Origin: UBA5109 sp964606735 | GTDB lineage: Bacteria > Pseudomonadota > Gammaproteobacteria > Pseudomonadales > Pseudohongiellaceae | Direction of reading: 5' to 3' | DNA length: 58,377 bases | Assembly (NCBI GenBank): GCA_964606735.1 | Contig: CAZSHI010000012.1 | Span: 1-58,377, forward strand | In this document: positions 1-8,338 of the stretch, in pieces | Layout: each line of letters starts with the position of its first letter | Position numbering within the stretch: the first letter of the stretch is position 1 | Notes under the pieces: model-generated | What the model was told of the DNA's origin: nothing | The model's input: the letters and a program-made list of their open reading frames with translations, nothing else | Database searches by the model: none | Program-made: the position numbers and the translations under genes

Positions 1-210
1 CGCAACCTGATACGTTTCCTCAGTGATGGAGACAGAGCAAAGGTCACAGTACGTTTTCGTGGCCGCGAACTGGCCCATCAGCATATCGGAGCAGAGCTGA
101 TAAACCGCCTGAAAGAAGATCTGGCGGAATACGGCTCAGTCGACCAAGATCCAAAAATGGAAGGTCGGCAGTTAACCATGGTGTTAACCCCGGTAAAGAA
201 AAAGCACTAA
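1..210 (+). CDS. infC: Translation initiation factor IF-3, C-terminal part (5' end outside window)
   Basis: The first 69 codons read in frame from base 1 to a TAA at 208-210 and match the C-terminal domain of IF-3, including the segments RFRGRELAH and MEGRQLTMVL and a basic tail ending KKKH. IF-3 binds the 30S subunit, controls start-codon choice and keeps subunits apart. The gene is cut by the window edge, so the N-terminal domain and the start codon (often a rare AUU in this family) cannot be seen. It heads the conserved infC-rpmI-rplT cluster. Identification is firm because of both the motif and the next two genes. Confidence 0.95.
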   Translation, partial: RNLIRFLSDGDRAKVTVRFRGRELAHQHIGAELINRLKEDLAEYGSVDQDPKMEGRQLTMVLTPVKKKH

Positions 211-272
211 AAGTTTTCCCCTTTTTCTTCGTTAAACCCGGAGGAATTCGGGAGGGAAACTTTTATTTTATT
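209..272 (+). promoter_or_regulatory. Composite hairpin between infC and rpmI (possible L20 leader or attenuator)
   Basis: AAAAGTTTTCCC (209-220) pairs with GGGAAACTTTT (254-264) with one bulged base, enclosing a second stem CCCG (237-240)/CGGG (249-252). ATTTTATT follows. In Escherichia coli, L20 represses rpmI-rplT translation through structure in this same interval; a weak attenuator is the other possibility. The pairing is seen directly; the role is inferred. Confidence 0.4.
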
Positions 273-323
273 AATCGTAAGGAAACTGCAAGAGACAGTT
301 AACCTTAAATGCGGAGTAAGACA

Positions 324-518
324 ATGCCTAAACTGAAAGTCCATAGTGGCGCTTCCAAGCGCTTCAAGAAAACCGGATCCGGGCTCAAGCGCAAAAGCGC
401 CTATAAAAGCCATATCCTCACCAAAATGACCACCAAGCGTAAACGCCAGTTGCGGGGAACCTCTGCGGTTCATCCTGCTGACATGAGTAACGTTAAACGC
501 ATGCTGCGTCAGAATTAA
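324..518 (+). CDS. rpmI: 50S ribosomal protein L35
   Basis: Encodes 64 residues beginning MPKLKVHSGASKRF, the invariant L35 start, and rich in Lys and Arg throughout. L35 is a late-assembling component of the large ribosomal subunit. The ATG at 324 is preferred over an upstream in-frame ATG at 309 because family members begin at MPK and a GGAG-like ribosome site (314-318) lies just upstream. It sits between infC and rplT, with rplT starting 14 bases after its stop, so the two are very likely translated from one message. Confidence 0.96.
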   Translation: MPKLKVHSGASKRFKKTGSGLKRKSAYKSHILTKMTTKRKRQLRGTSAVHPADMSNVKRMLRQN

Positions 519-532
519 GGGGAGGACGAGAC

Positions 533-889
533 ATGGCAAGAGTCAAACGTGGTGTTGTTGCACACCGAAAGCACAAGAAAGTCTTAAAACAAGCCAAAGG
601 TTACTATGGTGCCCGCAGTCGAGTATTCCGGGTTGCCAAGCAGGCGGTTATTAAAGCCGGGCAATATGCCTACCGGGATCGTAAACAGAAAAAGCGCGTT
701 TTTCGCGCACTGTGGATTACCCGCATCAATGCGCAAGCCCGAGTTAATGAGATTAGTTACAGTCGCCTGATGGCAGGCCTGAAAAAAGCGGGCATCGAAA
801 TTGACCGTCGCGTCCTGGCGGATCTGGCAGTCAATGACAAGCCAGCATTTGCCGCAATTGCTGAAGAGGCAAAAGCGGCACTCGCCTAA
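533..889 (+). CDS. rplT: 50S ribosomal protein L20
   Basis: Encodes 118 residues, the usual length, opening MARVKRGVVAHRKHKK and containing the conserved GARSRVFRVAKQAV and YRDRKQKKR stretches. L20 binds 23S rRNA early in large-subunit assembly and in enterobacteria is also the translational repressor of its own operon. A strong GGGGAGGACGAG ribosome-binding site precedes the ATG. It follows rpmI closely and is followed after 30 bases by pheS, too short a gap for a pheM-type attenuator peptide like that of E. coli. Confidence 0.97.
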   Translation: MARVKRGVVAHRKHKKVLKQAKGYYGARSRVFRVAKQAVIKAGQYAYRDRKQKKRVFRALWITRINAQARVNEISYSRLMAGLKKAGIEIDRRVLADLAVNDKPAFAAIAEEAKAALA

Positions 890-919
890 AGACTTCTCCA
901 GACGAGACCTGAATCAGGT

Positions 920-1936
920 ATGGATAATCTGGAAGCGCTGACAAGCAAGGCCCTGCAGGCCATTTCTCAAGCACAGGATACTGCTGTGCTGGAGAATCTG
1001 CGGGTCGAATATCTTGGCAAGAAAGGCTCACTGACTGAATTGCTGAAAAGCCTCGGCAAGTTGCCGGCCGAAGAACGTCCCCAGGCCGGCGCTGCCATCA
1101 ATCAGGCCAAGCAGGAAGTTCAGTCAGCCATCAATGAGCGCAAGCTCGTACTGGAGTTAGATGCCACCGCTGCACTGCTGGAAAAGGAAGCGGTAGATGT
1201 CACACTGCCAGGCCGGCGTCAGCTAGCCGGAGCTCTGCATCCGGTAACAAAAACAATCGAGCGTATTGAAGATATCTTCACCGCAGCCGGCTTCCAAACC
1301 GTCACGGGTCCGGAAATAGAAGATAACTACCACAATTTTGAAGCGCTCAATATTCCCGAGCATCACCCGGCACGTGCCATGCACGATACCTTTTACTTTG
1401 ATGCCAACACCCTCTTGCGTACCCATACCTCCAATGTGCAAGTACGCACCATGGAAAAAAGCAAGCCACCATTTCGTTTTGTCTGTCCGGGGCGTGTCTA
1501 CCGCTGTGATTCGGATTTGACACATACCCCGATGTTTCATCAGTTTGAGGGAGTGCTGGTGGATGAGCAGGTCAGTTTTGCAGACCTTAAAGGCATGGTG
1601 CAGGATTTCCTGCAGGCCTTCTTTGAAGCCGAGTTGGCTGCACGTTTCCGACCATCCTACTTCCCCTTTACCGAACCATCGGCGGAGATTGATGTACAGT
1701 GTGTTTCCTGCCATGGCGAAGGCTGTCGCGTATGCGGTCAAAGTGGCTGGCTTGAAATTGGTGGCTGCGGCATGATCCACCCCAAAGTGCTTGAATATGC
1801 CGGTGTGGATGCCGAGAAATACAGTGGTTATGCATTCGGCATGGGTGTCGACCGATTGGCCATGTTGCGCTATGAAATCAAAGACTTACGTCTTTTATTT
1901 GAGAATGATTTACGCTTTTTACAGCAGTTTTCGTAA
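920..1936 (+). CDS. pheS: Phenylalanine--tRNA ligase alpha subunit
   Basis: Encodes 338 residues, typical for PheS. A coiled-coil N-terminal arm (about residues 1-90) is followed by the class II aminoacyl-tRNA synthetase core with motif 2 (GRVYRCDSDLTHTPMFHQFEG) and motif 3 (GMGVDRLAMLRYEI). A four-cysteine knuckle, CVSCHGEGCRVCG, lies near residue 260, as in pseudomonad-type PheS. With PheT it forms an alpha2beta2 enzyme that charges tRNA-Phe in the cytosol. pheT starts 12 bases downstream, so the subunits are co-expressed. Confidence 0.97.
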   Translation: MDNLEALTSKALQAISQAQDTAVLENLRVEYLGKKGSLTELLKSLGKLPAEERPQAGAAINQAKQEVQSAINERKLVLELDATAALLEKEAVDVTLPGRRQLAGALHPVTKTIERIEDIFTAAGFQTVTGPEIEDNYHNFEALNIPEHHPARAMHDTFYFDANTLLRTHTSNVQVRTMEKSKPPFRFVCPGRVYRCDSDLTHTPMFHQFEGVLVDEQVSFADLKGMVQDFLQAFFEAELAARFRPSYFPFTEPSAEIDVQCVSCHGEGCRVCGQSGWLEIGGCGMIHPKVLEYAGVDAEKYSGYAFGMGVDRLAMLRYEIKDLRLLFENDLRFLQQFS

Positions 1937-1948
1937 AGGATTGGGACT

Positions 1949-4321
1949 ATGAAATTCAGCGAAAACTGGTTACGGGAATGGGTTAATCCCGCTATTGATA
2001 CCGACACCCTGGTGCAGCAACTCACCATGGCGGGTCTTGAAGTCGATGCTGTCGAGCCAGCTGCCAATGCCTTCACGGGTGTCGTGGTGGGTGAAGTACT
2101 GGAAGTGAATAGACATCCCGATGCTGACAAACTCAGTGTCTGCCAGGTTAGCGATGGTAAAAATACCTTTCAGGTGGTGTGCGGAGCACCTAATGTGGCT
2201 GCCGGACAGAAAGTACCGTTTGCTCAGCTCGGTGCGGTTCTGGCAGAAGATTTCACCATTAAAAAAGCCAAGCTGCGAGGCATGGAGTCACAGGGAATGC
2301 TCTGTGCTGCCGAAGAGCTTGGGCTGGCTGAAAAGTCCGATGGCATCATGGTGCTGGTACCGGATGCTCCCGTAGGTGAGGATTTCCGCACCTACCTGGG
2401 GCTTGATGACAGCATCATCGAAGTCGACCTGACGCCAAATCGGGGAGACTGCCTGAGCATAGCCGGGTTGGCCCGTGAACTTGCTGTTATGAACAAGGCC
2501 GCTGTGACTGAACCCGAGATGAAGGCTGTTGCTGCCAGTATTGAGGATACTTTCCCGCTTGAGCTGCAAAGTCCCGAGGACTGTCCGCGATACCTGGGCA
2601 GGGTGATTCGCAATGTCGATATCAATGCCGAGACGCCGCTCTGGATACAGGAAAAACTGCGACGTGGCGGTATTCGCAGTATTGAACCGGCTGTTGATGT
2701 GACCAACTATGTCATGCTGGAGCTGGGGCAGCCCATGCATGCCTTTGATCTGGATGTTCTGCGGGGTGGGATTAGGGTCAGACGGGCAAAGCAGGATGAG
2801 AAACTGGTCTTACTGGACGGTCGTGAGGTTGAGCTCAGCACAGACACCCTCTTGATTGCCGATCATGAAAAGCCCATTGCTATGGCGGGTGTGATGGGCG
2901 GGGAACACAGTGGTGTCAGCGAACAAACGCAAAACCTGTTCCTGGAAAGTGCCTTCTTTAATCCGCTGGTGATTGCCGGTAAAGCCAGACAGTACGGTAT
3001 GCATACCGATGCCTCTCACCGTTTTGAACGTGGCGTTGACTATGCTCTGGCCCGTAAGGCCATTGAGCGAGCCACGCAACTGCTGCTGGATATCATGGGC
3101 GGAGAGGCAGGCCCCGTCATTGTTGCAGAAGCATCATTACCCGAATCGCCCCAGGTGAGTCTGCGTGCAGAACGGATCTCGCGATTGCTGGGTACCGAAA
3201 TTGCTGCTGAAGACGTTGAAAACATCCTGCAGGGGCTGGGTCTGAGTCTGCTGGAAAAAGAGCAGGATAGCTGGCAGTTTCAGGTGCCATCCTGGCGTTT
3301 TGACCTGGCTATTGAAGTTGACCTGATTGAAGAAATTGCCCGTATCCATGGCTATGACAAGCTGCCGCGATCTACGGCACCAGGGCTGGGAAAACTGCAG
3401 CAGGCCAGCGAGTTGTCCGTGTCATTTCGGCGCCTCAGAAATAGTTTGAATTCCTATGGATATCAAGAAGTTATAAGCTATAGCTTCGTAAATCCAGAGC
3501 TTGAGAAACAGCTGGCCTTGCCCGAGCAGGACGTGATTCCTCTGAGTAATCCGATTTCTGCGGACATGTCAGTTATGCGCCGCAACCTTTGGTCGGGTTT
3601 ACTGCAAACCCTCAAACATAATCAAAACCGACAGCAGGAGCGCGTCAGGATTTTTGAATCCGGGCTGGTTTTTTATCGTGCCGATGGAGAAATCCGGCAG
3701 GAAATGAAACTGGGGGGGCTCCTGTGGGGCAGCTCGAACTCCGAACAATGGGGCCGGCCTGCCAGATCCGTTGATTTTTATGACGTCAAAGGCGATGTCG
3801 AGAACCTGCTGGCGATGAGCAATGATGCAGCTGCTTTCATGGTGCTTAAAGCTGAGCATCCGGCTCTGCAGTCTGGTCAGAGTGCCTGTGTGATGCGGGG
3901 GACAGAGCTGGTCGGTTGGCTGGGCGCCCTGAATCCACGCATTCAGCACAGCCTGGATATTCCCGGCAAGGTATACCTCTTTGAACTGGATGCCGAAGCC
4001 ATCAAGGCTGCCAGTTTGACCCGGGTCAGAGCCCTGTCGCGCTTTCCTTCAGTACGTCGTGATCTGGCTGTTTTGGTGGATACGGCGCTTGCCTACAGTG
4101 AACTGGAGGCTGTCCTCAGGGAGCAGGGGGGAGAAAATCTGGAATCAATTGTGCTATTTGATGTTTACCAGGGTGACAATATCGCTGCCGGTAAAAAGAG
4201 CCTTGCGCTGGGGCTGATTTTTCAGCATCCGACGCGTACCCTGCAGGATGAAGAGGTAAATGAGATAATTAATAGCTGTATCAAGGCCCTAGAAGCACAA
4301 TTTAATGCAGAATTAAGGTGA
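1949..4321 (+). CDS. pheT: Phenylalanine--tRNA ligase beta subunit
   Basis: Encodes 790 residues, the expected size of a bacterial PheT. Visible parts in order are an N-terminal MKFSENWLREWVN segment, an EMAP-II-like tRNA-binding fold (about 40-150, with HPDADKLSVC and VVCGAPN), the B3/B4 editing region (about 210-380, containing the RGDCLS-type TPNRGD motif upstream), the B5 domain (about 400-480), a catalytic-like core and a C-terminal FDX-ACB anticodon-binding domain (about 695-790, RFPSVRRDLAVLVD). The beta subunit binds tRNA-Phe and edits mischarged tyrosine. Confidence 0.97.
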   Translation: MKFSENWLREWVNPAIDTDTLVQQLTMAGLEVDAVEPAANAFTGVVVGEVLEVNRHPDADKLSVCQVSDGKNTFQVVCGAPNVAAGQKVPFAQLGAVLAEDFTIKKAKLRGMESQGMLCAAEELGLAEKSDGIMVLVPDAPVGEDFRTYLGLDDSIIEVDLTPNRGDCLSIAGLARELAVMNKAAVTEPEMKAVAASIEDTFPLELQSPEDCPRYLGRVIRNVDINAETPLWIQEKLRRGGIRSIEPAVDVTNYVMLELGQPMHAFDLDVLRGGIRVRRAKQDEKLVLLDGREVELSTDTLLIADHEKPIAMAGVMGGEHSGVSEQTQNLFLESAFFNPLVIAGKARQYGMHTDASHRFERGVDYALARKAIERATQLLLDIMGGEAGPVIVAEASLPESPQVSLRAERISRLLGTEIAAEDVENILQGLGLSLLEKEQDSWQFQVPSWRFDLAIEVDLIEEIARIHGYDKLPRSTAPGLGKLQQASELSVSFRRLRNSLNSYGYQEVISYSFVNPELEKQLALPEQDVIPLSNPISADMSVMRRNLWSGLLQTLKHNQNRQQERVRIFESGLVFYRADGEIRQEMKLGGLLWGSSNSEQWGRPARSVDFYDVKGDVENLLAMSNDAAAFMVLKAEHPALQSGQSACVMRGTELVGWLGALNPRIQHSLDIPGKVYLFELDAEAIKAASLTRVRALSRFPSVRRDLAVLVDTALAYSELEAVLREQGGENLESIVLFDVYQGDNIAAGKKSLALGLIFQHPTRTLQDEEVNEIINSCIKALEAQFNAELR

Positions 4322-4335
4322 TTTTACCTAAAACT

Positions 4336-4373
4336 TAGGCCATAATTATCCACCCAGGTGGAAATTTAGCCTA
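4336..4373 (+). promoter_or_regulatory. Hairpin in the pheT-ihfA intergenic region
   Basis: TAGGC (4336-4340) pairs with GCCTA (4369-4373) and CCACC (4350-4354) pairs with GGTGG (4357-4361) around a two-base loop; the segments between also pair in part. No T-run follows, so a simple terminator is unlikely. It sits 38 bases upstream of ihfA and could be an mRNA structure or a protein-binding palindrome. Confidence 0.35.
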
Positions 4374-4410
4374 CGGATACGTTAAAACTAGTTGAACAGA
4401 AGGCGAGAAC

Positions 4411-4719
4411 ATGGGTAGTGGCGCACTGACGAAAGCTGAAATGGCTGAAAGACTCTTTGATGAAATGGGTCTGAACAAGCGTGAAGCCAAGGAATTGGTT
4501 GAGCAGTTTTTCGAAGAAATCAAACAATCGCTGGAAAACAACGAGCAGGTGAAATTGTCGGGTTTTGGCAATTTTGACCTGCGTGACAAGCGAGAGCGCC
4601 CCGGACGAAACCCGAAAACCGGTGAGGAAATACCCATTCAGGCACGACGCGTGGTGACTTTCAGACCGGGGCAAAAACTCAAATCAAGGGTAGAGACCTA
4701 TGCTGGAACCGAGTCATAA
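4411..4719 (+). CDS. ihfA: Integration host factor subunit alpha
   Basis: Encodes 102 residues of the HU/IHF fold: MGSGALTKAEMAERLFDEMGLNKREAKELVEQFF, then the conserved SGFGNFDLRDKRERPGRNPKTGEEIPI beta-arm region with its intercalating proline, then RRVVTFRPGQKLK. IHF-alpha pairs with IHF-beta to bend DNA sharply at specific sites and acts in transcription, recombination and replication. The position directly after pheST is the ancestral gammaproteobacterial one. Its 3' end overlaps the next gene by 20 bases. Confidence 0.96.
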   Translation: MGSGALTKAEMAERLFDEMGLNKREAKELVEQFFEEIKQSLENNEQVKLSGFGNFDLRDKRERPGRNPKTGEEIPIQARRVVTFRPGQKLKSRVETYAGTES

Positions 4720-5059
4720 CGCCGAATTACCTGAAATCCCGGCAAAACGCTATTTCACCATCGGTGAAGTCAGCGAACTGTGCGAAGTAAAACCGCACGT
4801 ACTGCGTTACTGGGAACAGGAATTCACGCAACTGAAACCGGTCAAACGTCGCGGTAACCGACGTTACTACCAGCGCCAGGATGTCATCCTGATTCGCCAG
4901 ATCCGTTCCTTGCTCTATGATCAGGGCTTTACCATTAGCGGAGCACGTCAGCGCATGGCGGGTAATGATGTTCCCGAAGCTGCACCTGCCATGAACCAGC
5001 ATGTCATCAAGGAATTGATCGAAGAAATAGAAGAAGCGCTGACACACCTGGCTTCTTAG
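4700..5059 (+). CDS. MerR-family transcriptional regulator
   Basis: Encodes 119 residues. The helix-turn-helix and wing of the MerR family are clear: YFTIGEVSELCEVKPHVLRYWEQEF, then RRYYQRQDVILIRQIRSLLYDQGFTISGARQRM. The C-terminal part is short and has no conserved cysteine set, so this is not a typical metal sensor; its signal is unknown. A gene of this kind follows ihfA in pseudomonads as well. It overlaps ihfA by 20 bases, suggesting translational coupling, and ends 17 bases before tRNA-Pro. Confidence 0.9.
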   Translation: MLEPSHNAELPEIPAKRYFTIGEVSELCEVKPHVLRYWEQEFTQLKPVKRRGNRRYYQRQDVILIRQIRSLLYDQGFTISGARQRMAGNDVPEAAPAMNQHVIKELIEEIEEALTHLAS

Positions 5060-5067
5060 TTTATCCT
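5039..5067 (+). promoter_or_regulatory. Probable promoter of tRNA-Pro
   Basis: CTGACA (5039-5044) and TATCCT (5062-5067) are separated by 17 bases and lie at the end of the merR gene. A start about 7-9 bases downstream would fall just before the tRNA 5' end at 5077. The boxes match sigma-70 consensus moderately; read-through from the upstream operon is also possible. Confidence 0.45.
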
Positions 5068-5076
5068 TTCATATAT

Positions 5077-5153
5077 CGGAGTGTAGCGCAGCCTGGTAGC
5101 GCACCACACTGGGGGTGTGGTGGTCGTCGGTTCAAATCCGGCCACTCCGACCA
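5077..5153 (+). tRNA. tRNA-Pro (anticodon GGG)
   Basis: A 77-base sequence folds as a full cloverleaf: acceptor strand CGGAGTG pairs with CACTCCG, the anticodon stem CCACA/TGTGG holds loop CTGGGGG with anticodon GGG, the T arm contains GGTTCAAATCC, and CCA is encoded at 5151-5153. It reads CCC and CCU proline codons. It lies 17 bases after the MerR gene and just beyond the 3' end of the frameshifted FecR gene on the other strand. Confidence 0.97.
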
Positions 5154-5173
5154 GTTTTTCTTTCAAAGTAAAG

Positions 5174-6547
5174 TTAATCAAGGGCTTCGAGTAAACCAAC
5201 ACCCTCTATAAAGTCACCCATCCCGTTGTTGAGTGAAAAACCACTTACAAATCCACCTCCGTCATAGATTGATGAAGCAGTACCAGTGAATATCCCAGAT
5301 ACGTCGCCTTGTACACAACCAAAGCAAGTGGGGCTTTGCGGTGAATAGCCCATGTAATTACTGCTGGATCCTGTATCAATTGAGAACTCAACAAAAGCAT
5401 CATTCATGATCGCTCCATTGAGAGGCACCTGCCAGTATTGAGTGTTTTCTACTTTCATCCACATATAGCCTGAGGTGATAGGAGTGGCTGAATCAAAATC
5501 AACATCGAAGCTCATTTCAAAGCTAGTCAAGTTTCCATAACTTCCCATGCCAAGGAATTCAGCGGTTTCCGAGTAGGTATATTGGTCTGTTCTATCGGCG
5601 ATATCACTGGAAGGAATAACATTTGCCCAGATTGTAGGAGCAGTGGAAGTGAGAAAATCTGACGCATCCATCTGGTTGTGCATGATTTTCATCTCACCGC
5701 TATCCCAGTAACCCCAGTCTACTTCATACAGTCCGACATAGGTGCTGACACTTTCAGGGCCTGAGCCATTAAACGCCAGAACTTCGTCATAGGGCCTGCT
5801 CAAATCAACGGAATTGATAGATTGGGAACCGCGGTCATTGATAGCAATTTTTGGAGATTCAGTCTCACTGGTAATGCCGTCTACGGCATTCCAGGGATGT
5901 GTGGCTGAGCCAAAAGATACCGCTCCTTCCTCGACAATCAGGGCACGGTGGTGTTCTGTTGCTATTAATTCATCAACACTCAAGCGGTCTTCATGCTCAA
6001 TCAGGAACAAGCCAGAAATAGACTCAGAGCTGCCTGCAACAAAGTTAAAGCCGCCAGCAAATGCTTCAAAAGCATTAGCGTTATTTTCATCGCTGTTGAT
6101 AAAGGCGCCAGCTATTTCGCCACTACCCAGCCCTTCGTTGTAAAGAGCTAATACTGATCCAGATTGAAGGAATGCGCCATTGATTGTTCCCGAATAACTG
6201 GGAACTTCCCATATATTATTCAAGTCGGTGGTTGCTTTGAAATAGCCGTTAGAGAAGGTTCCAGTGCCAAAATTAACATCGAAGCTAGTGAACAGAGATG
6301 TCAGGTATTCTGGCGAATTGCTGCCAAGGTTAGAGCCTCCCAGGAAAGATACCGCATTGCCACCATACGAAGCTGAGCCAGTGTAAGTAGTTATGTCAGG
6401 GTTGTTCACCAGCAACCAGGGCATGATGCTAAAACTGTCCTTAACATATGTGTCTTCTGGGTCATAAAAGCCAAAAATACCATTATTACTGCTGCCCGGG
6501 CTGTCCCAAATGCCCCATACCAGATCATAACCAGCAACATTGCTCTC
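5174..6547 (-). pseudogene. FecR-domain surface protein, C-terminal part (tandem beta-rich repeats) after a frameshift
   Basis: From a one-base frameshift near 6548-6550, 457 codons continue the FecR-domain gene to a stop at 5174. The segment holds two similar units of about 190 residues. Each has WG.WD near its start, then SFDVNFG/SFDVDFD, SNGYFKA/SGYMWMK, IWEVP/YWQVP, an acidic-aromatic stretch, and a Gly-rich GEIAGAF/GDVSGIF ending near GLFLIE/GVGLLE. The pattern resembles beta-barrel lobes of transferrin-binding-protein-like surface proteins, but I cannot prove homology by eye. If translated independently it could start at an ATG cluster at 6562-6574. Restored, the whole protein would have about 596 residues. 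Confidence 0.6.
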
Positions 6548-6965
6548 AAACCTGATACTCATCATCAGCATCATCGCCGATGGTGCCGGAAATCGTGCGA
6601 AAGCCGCCTCTGACCATTTCCATGAGGGCATTATCGGCCGCAGCACCGGGGCCATCACTGTTGTATTCAGAAAAAGTGAACTCTGTATCAGCCTTGAAGG
6701 AAATCTGAGCTGAATCGACCATGCGCAATTGCGCAAAACTGTCTGGACCGGTGATTACCGTATCTCCGGCAAAAATATCCGAACGTCGGCTGAGGTTTCT
6801 AAGGGTGCCTTCAAGATCGCGCGCGGTAACAGAGCCGCTGGTGGATAAAACCCTGCCAATGGCCTGGCTTTCCTGGGTATAAGCAGGGCTCGTTAAGAGG
6901 CATCCCAGCAAAAACAGGGATAGCAGCAAGCTGCTCATCGAGATAAATGGGGCAGGGTGTGTCAT
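6546..6965 (-). pseudogene. FecR-domain protein, N-terminal part (frameshifted; stop at 6546)
   Basis: Encodes 139 residues: a hydrophobic signal sequence (about residues 8-30, ending near TSPAYTQ), then a FecR-type domain with IGRVLSTSGSVTARD, DIFAGDTVITGPDSFAQLRMVD and MVRGGFRTISGTIG. The frame ends at TGA just after DDEYQV, where family members run straight on. Removing one T from the run TTT (6548-6550) gives DEYQVESNVAGYD and joins the long downstream frame. The gene is therefore one exported protein split by a single base, either a true mutation or a sequencing error in a short homopolymer. Confidence 0.75.
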
Positions 6966-7149
6966 GTCAAACGGGCCTCGCTTACATCCAATATCCGTCT
7001 TTTATACTCCCAAAGAATACTACAGAAGGTATAGTTTTTACCGTTGAAAATATCGAATGGATCAAACTTTGAACATCTGGCGTTTCAGGTGTTATGGCGT
7101 TGTCTTTTCCTGCAGAGTATCAGCTGCTGCAGTCGGGAAACTGCGTTGG

Positions 7150-8046
7150 CTAATGCTGCAAGGGTAGCGCTTTCAACAAGCAGTTGGGCTGATGCCCAAG
7201 ATGCAGCTCTTCCGCATCAGGTTCAGAACTGATTGCCAGAACATGATGCTGGTTTTGGCTTGTGGCAAAGGATTGAATTACCTCACCAATGCTGCTCCCC
7301 TGCTGCGTGAGGATTTTTTCATGTTTCTCGGGTGGGGTGTCACTGTCTAGTATATAAGCATGCAGCCGTTTCTTGGCTTTTCCCCGGTAATGCATGCGGG
7401 CCACGATCTCCTGGCCGGTATAACAGCCTTTCGTAAAACTGACATGGCCCAGCAGGTCATAATTGAGTTCCTGTGGGGTGTACCGTCCGCTGTCCTCAGC
7501 TTGCAGATGATACAGTCCGCGTTGCTGATCCAGTTGCACCCAGTGAGTTAGTGGGGCTTCAGGCAGGTTCTCATGGTTGAAATCCCGCCCAGGTTCCAGC
7601 CAGAGCTCAAATTGCAGCTGGTCACGATCGACAAGACGCAGGTAAAAGCCATCCAGCGCTATCGTTGTCTTGTCATCGGGGGGCAGTGATTGAAACTGTT
7701 TTTCAAGCAGCGCCTGGGCCTGTTCACCCGCCAGTGCATAACGGTTCAAAAGGCTATTATCATGACTGATTTCACACTGGTAAAAAACAGCGTATTTCTT
7801 TAAGTGGGTGAGGACGGTATCGGCCAGGCCAGGCATCATTTCCAGATAATAATCCTGGTTGATCTTCCAGAGCACAAAGCTGGCCAGTACACGGCCTTTA
7901 TTGTCACAGAGGCAGCCAGGGCAGGAATCGAGCTCAGATAATGCATTGACATCACAGCTTAGCTGACCCTGGAGTAGTTTTTCGCTATCCTTGCCAGCGA
8001 TACGAATCAGGTCAAGTTGCGCGAGAGTGCTATAGAAATTTTGCAT
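7150..8046 (-). CDS. ygfZ: tRNA-modifying protein YgfZ (folate-dependent GcvT-like protein)
   Basis: Encodes 298 residues with the family signature KGCYTGQEIVARMHYRGKAKKRLH near residue 215, including the conserved cysteine. YgfZ is a tetrahydrofolate-binding relative of the glycine cleavage T protein that supports iron-sulfur enzymes such as MiaB. The N-terminal part (LIRIAGKDSEKLLQGQLSCDVN) also matches. It is divergent from sdhE, with 37 bases between the two starts, an arrangement shared with E. coli ygfZ/ygfY. Confidence 0.93.
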   Translation of the reverse strand: MQNFYSTLAQLDLIRIAGKDSEKLLQGQLSCDVNALSELDSCPGCLCDNKGRVLASFVLWKINQDYYLEMMPGLADTVLTHLKKYAVFYQCEISHDNSLLNRYALAGEQAQALLEKQFQSLPPDDKTTIALDGFYLRLVDRDQLQFELWLEPGRDFNHENLPEAPLTHWVQLDQQRGLYHLQAEDSGRYTPQELNYDLLGHVSFTKGCYTGQEIVARMHYRGKAKKRLHAYILDSDTPPEKHEKILTQQGSSIGEVIQSFATSQNQHHVLAISSEPDAEELHLGHQPNCLLKALPLQH

Positions 8047-8083
8047 GGGCTTGAATTATAGACTTTGCCCCGGGAGTAAAAAA

Positions 8084-8338
8084 GTGACAATGGACAAGAT
8101 TGCCGATTTAAAAAGAATGCAGTGGCATAGTCGACGCGGCATGCTTGAGCTTGATTTGTTACTGGTACCTTTTTCCCAGGAAAAGCTCCCCGCTTTGAAC
8201 GATGATGATGTCCGACTCTACAAAAAGCTGTTGGAGCAGGAGGATCAGGATCTGTTCAGTTGGTTGATTGATAAAGAAACAGTGGACGACGCTGAATTGA
8301 AAAAAATGGTCGCTATGGTCTTGGGTAGAGCACCATAG
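8084..8338 (+). CDS. sdhE: FAD assembly factor SdhE
   Basis: Encodes about 84 residues with the SdhE core MQWHSRRGMLELDLLLVPF and the acidic stretch EDQDLFSWLI. The RGM[LR]E motif contacts the flavoprotein. SdhE promotes covalent FAD attachment to succinate dehydrogenase SdhA. A GGGAG site (8072-8076) is spaced correctly for GTG at 8084; the in-frame ATG at 8090 (protein beginning MDKIADL, 82 residues) would be 13 bases away and is the alternative. The 3' end overlaps that of nadB by 26 bases on the opposite strand. Confidence 0.93.
   Translation: MTMDKIADLKRMQWHSRRGMLELDLLLVPFSQEKLPALNDDDVRLYKKLLEQEDQDLFSWLIDKETVDDAELKKMVAMVLGRAP

Noticed and set aside
1223..1780. Minus-strand open frame opposite pheS
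   Set aside because: No motif, and it lies wholly within a firmly identified gene.
6966..7149. Possible promoter of the FecR-domain gene (TATAAA-like box on the minus strand)
   Set aside because: No -35 at proper spacing; kept out of the feature list. Nothing else is seen in this 184-base gap.
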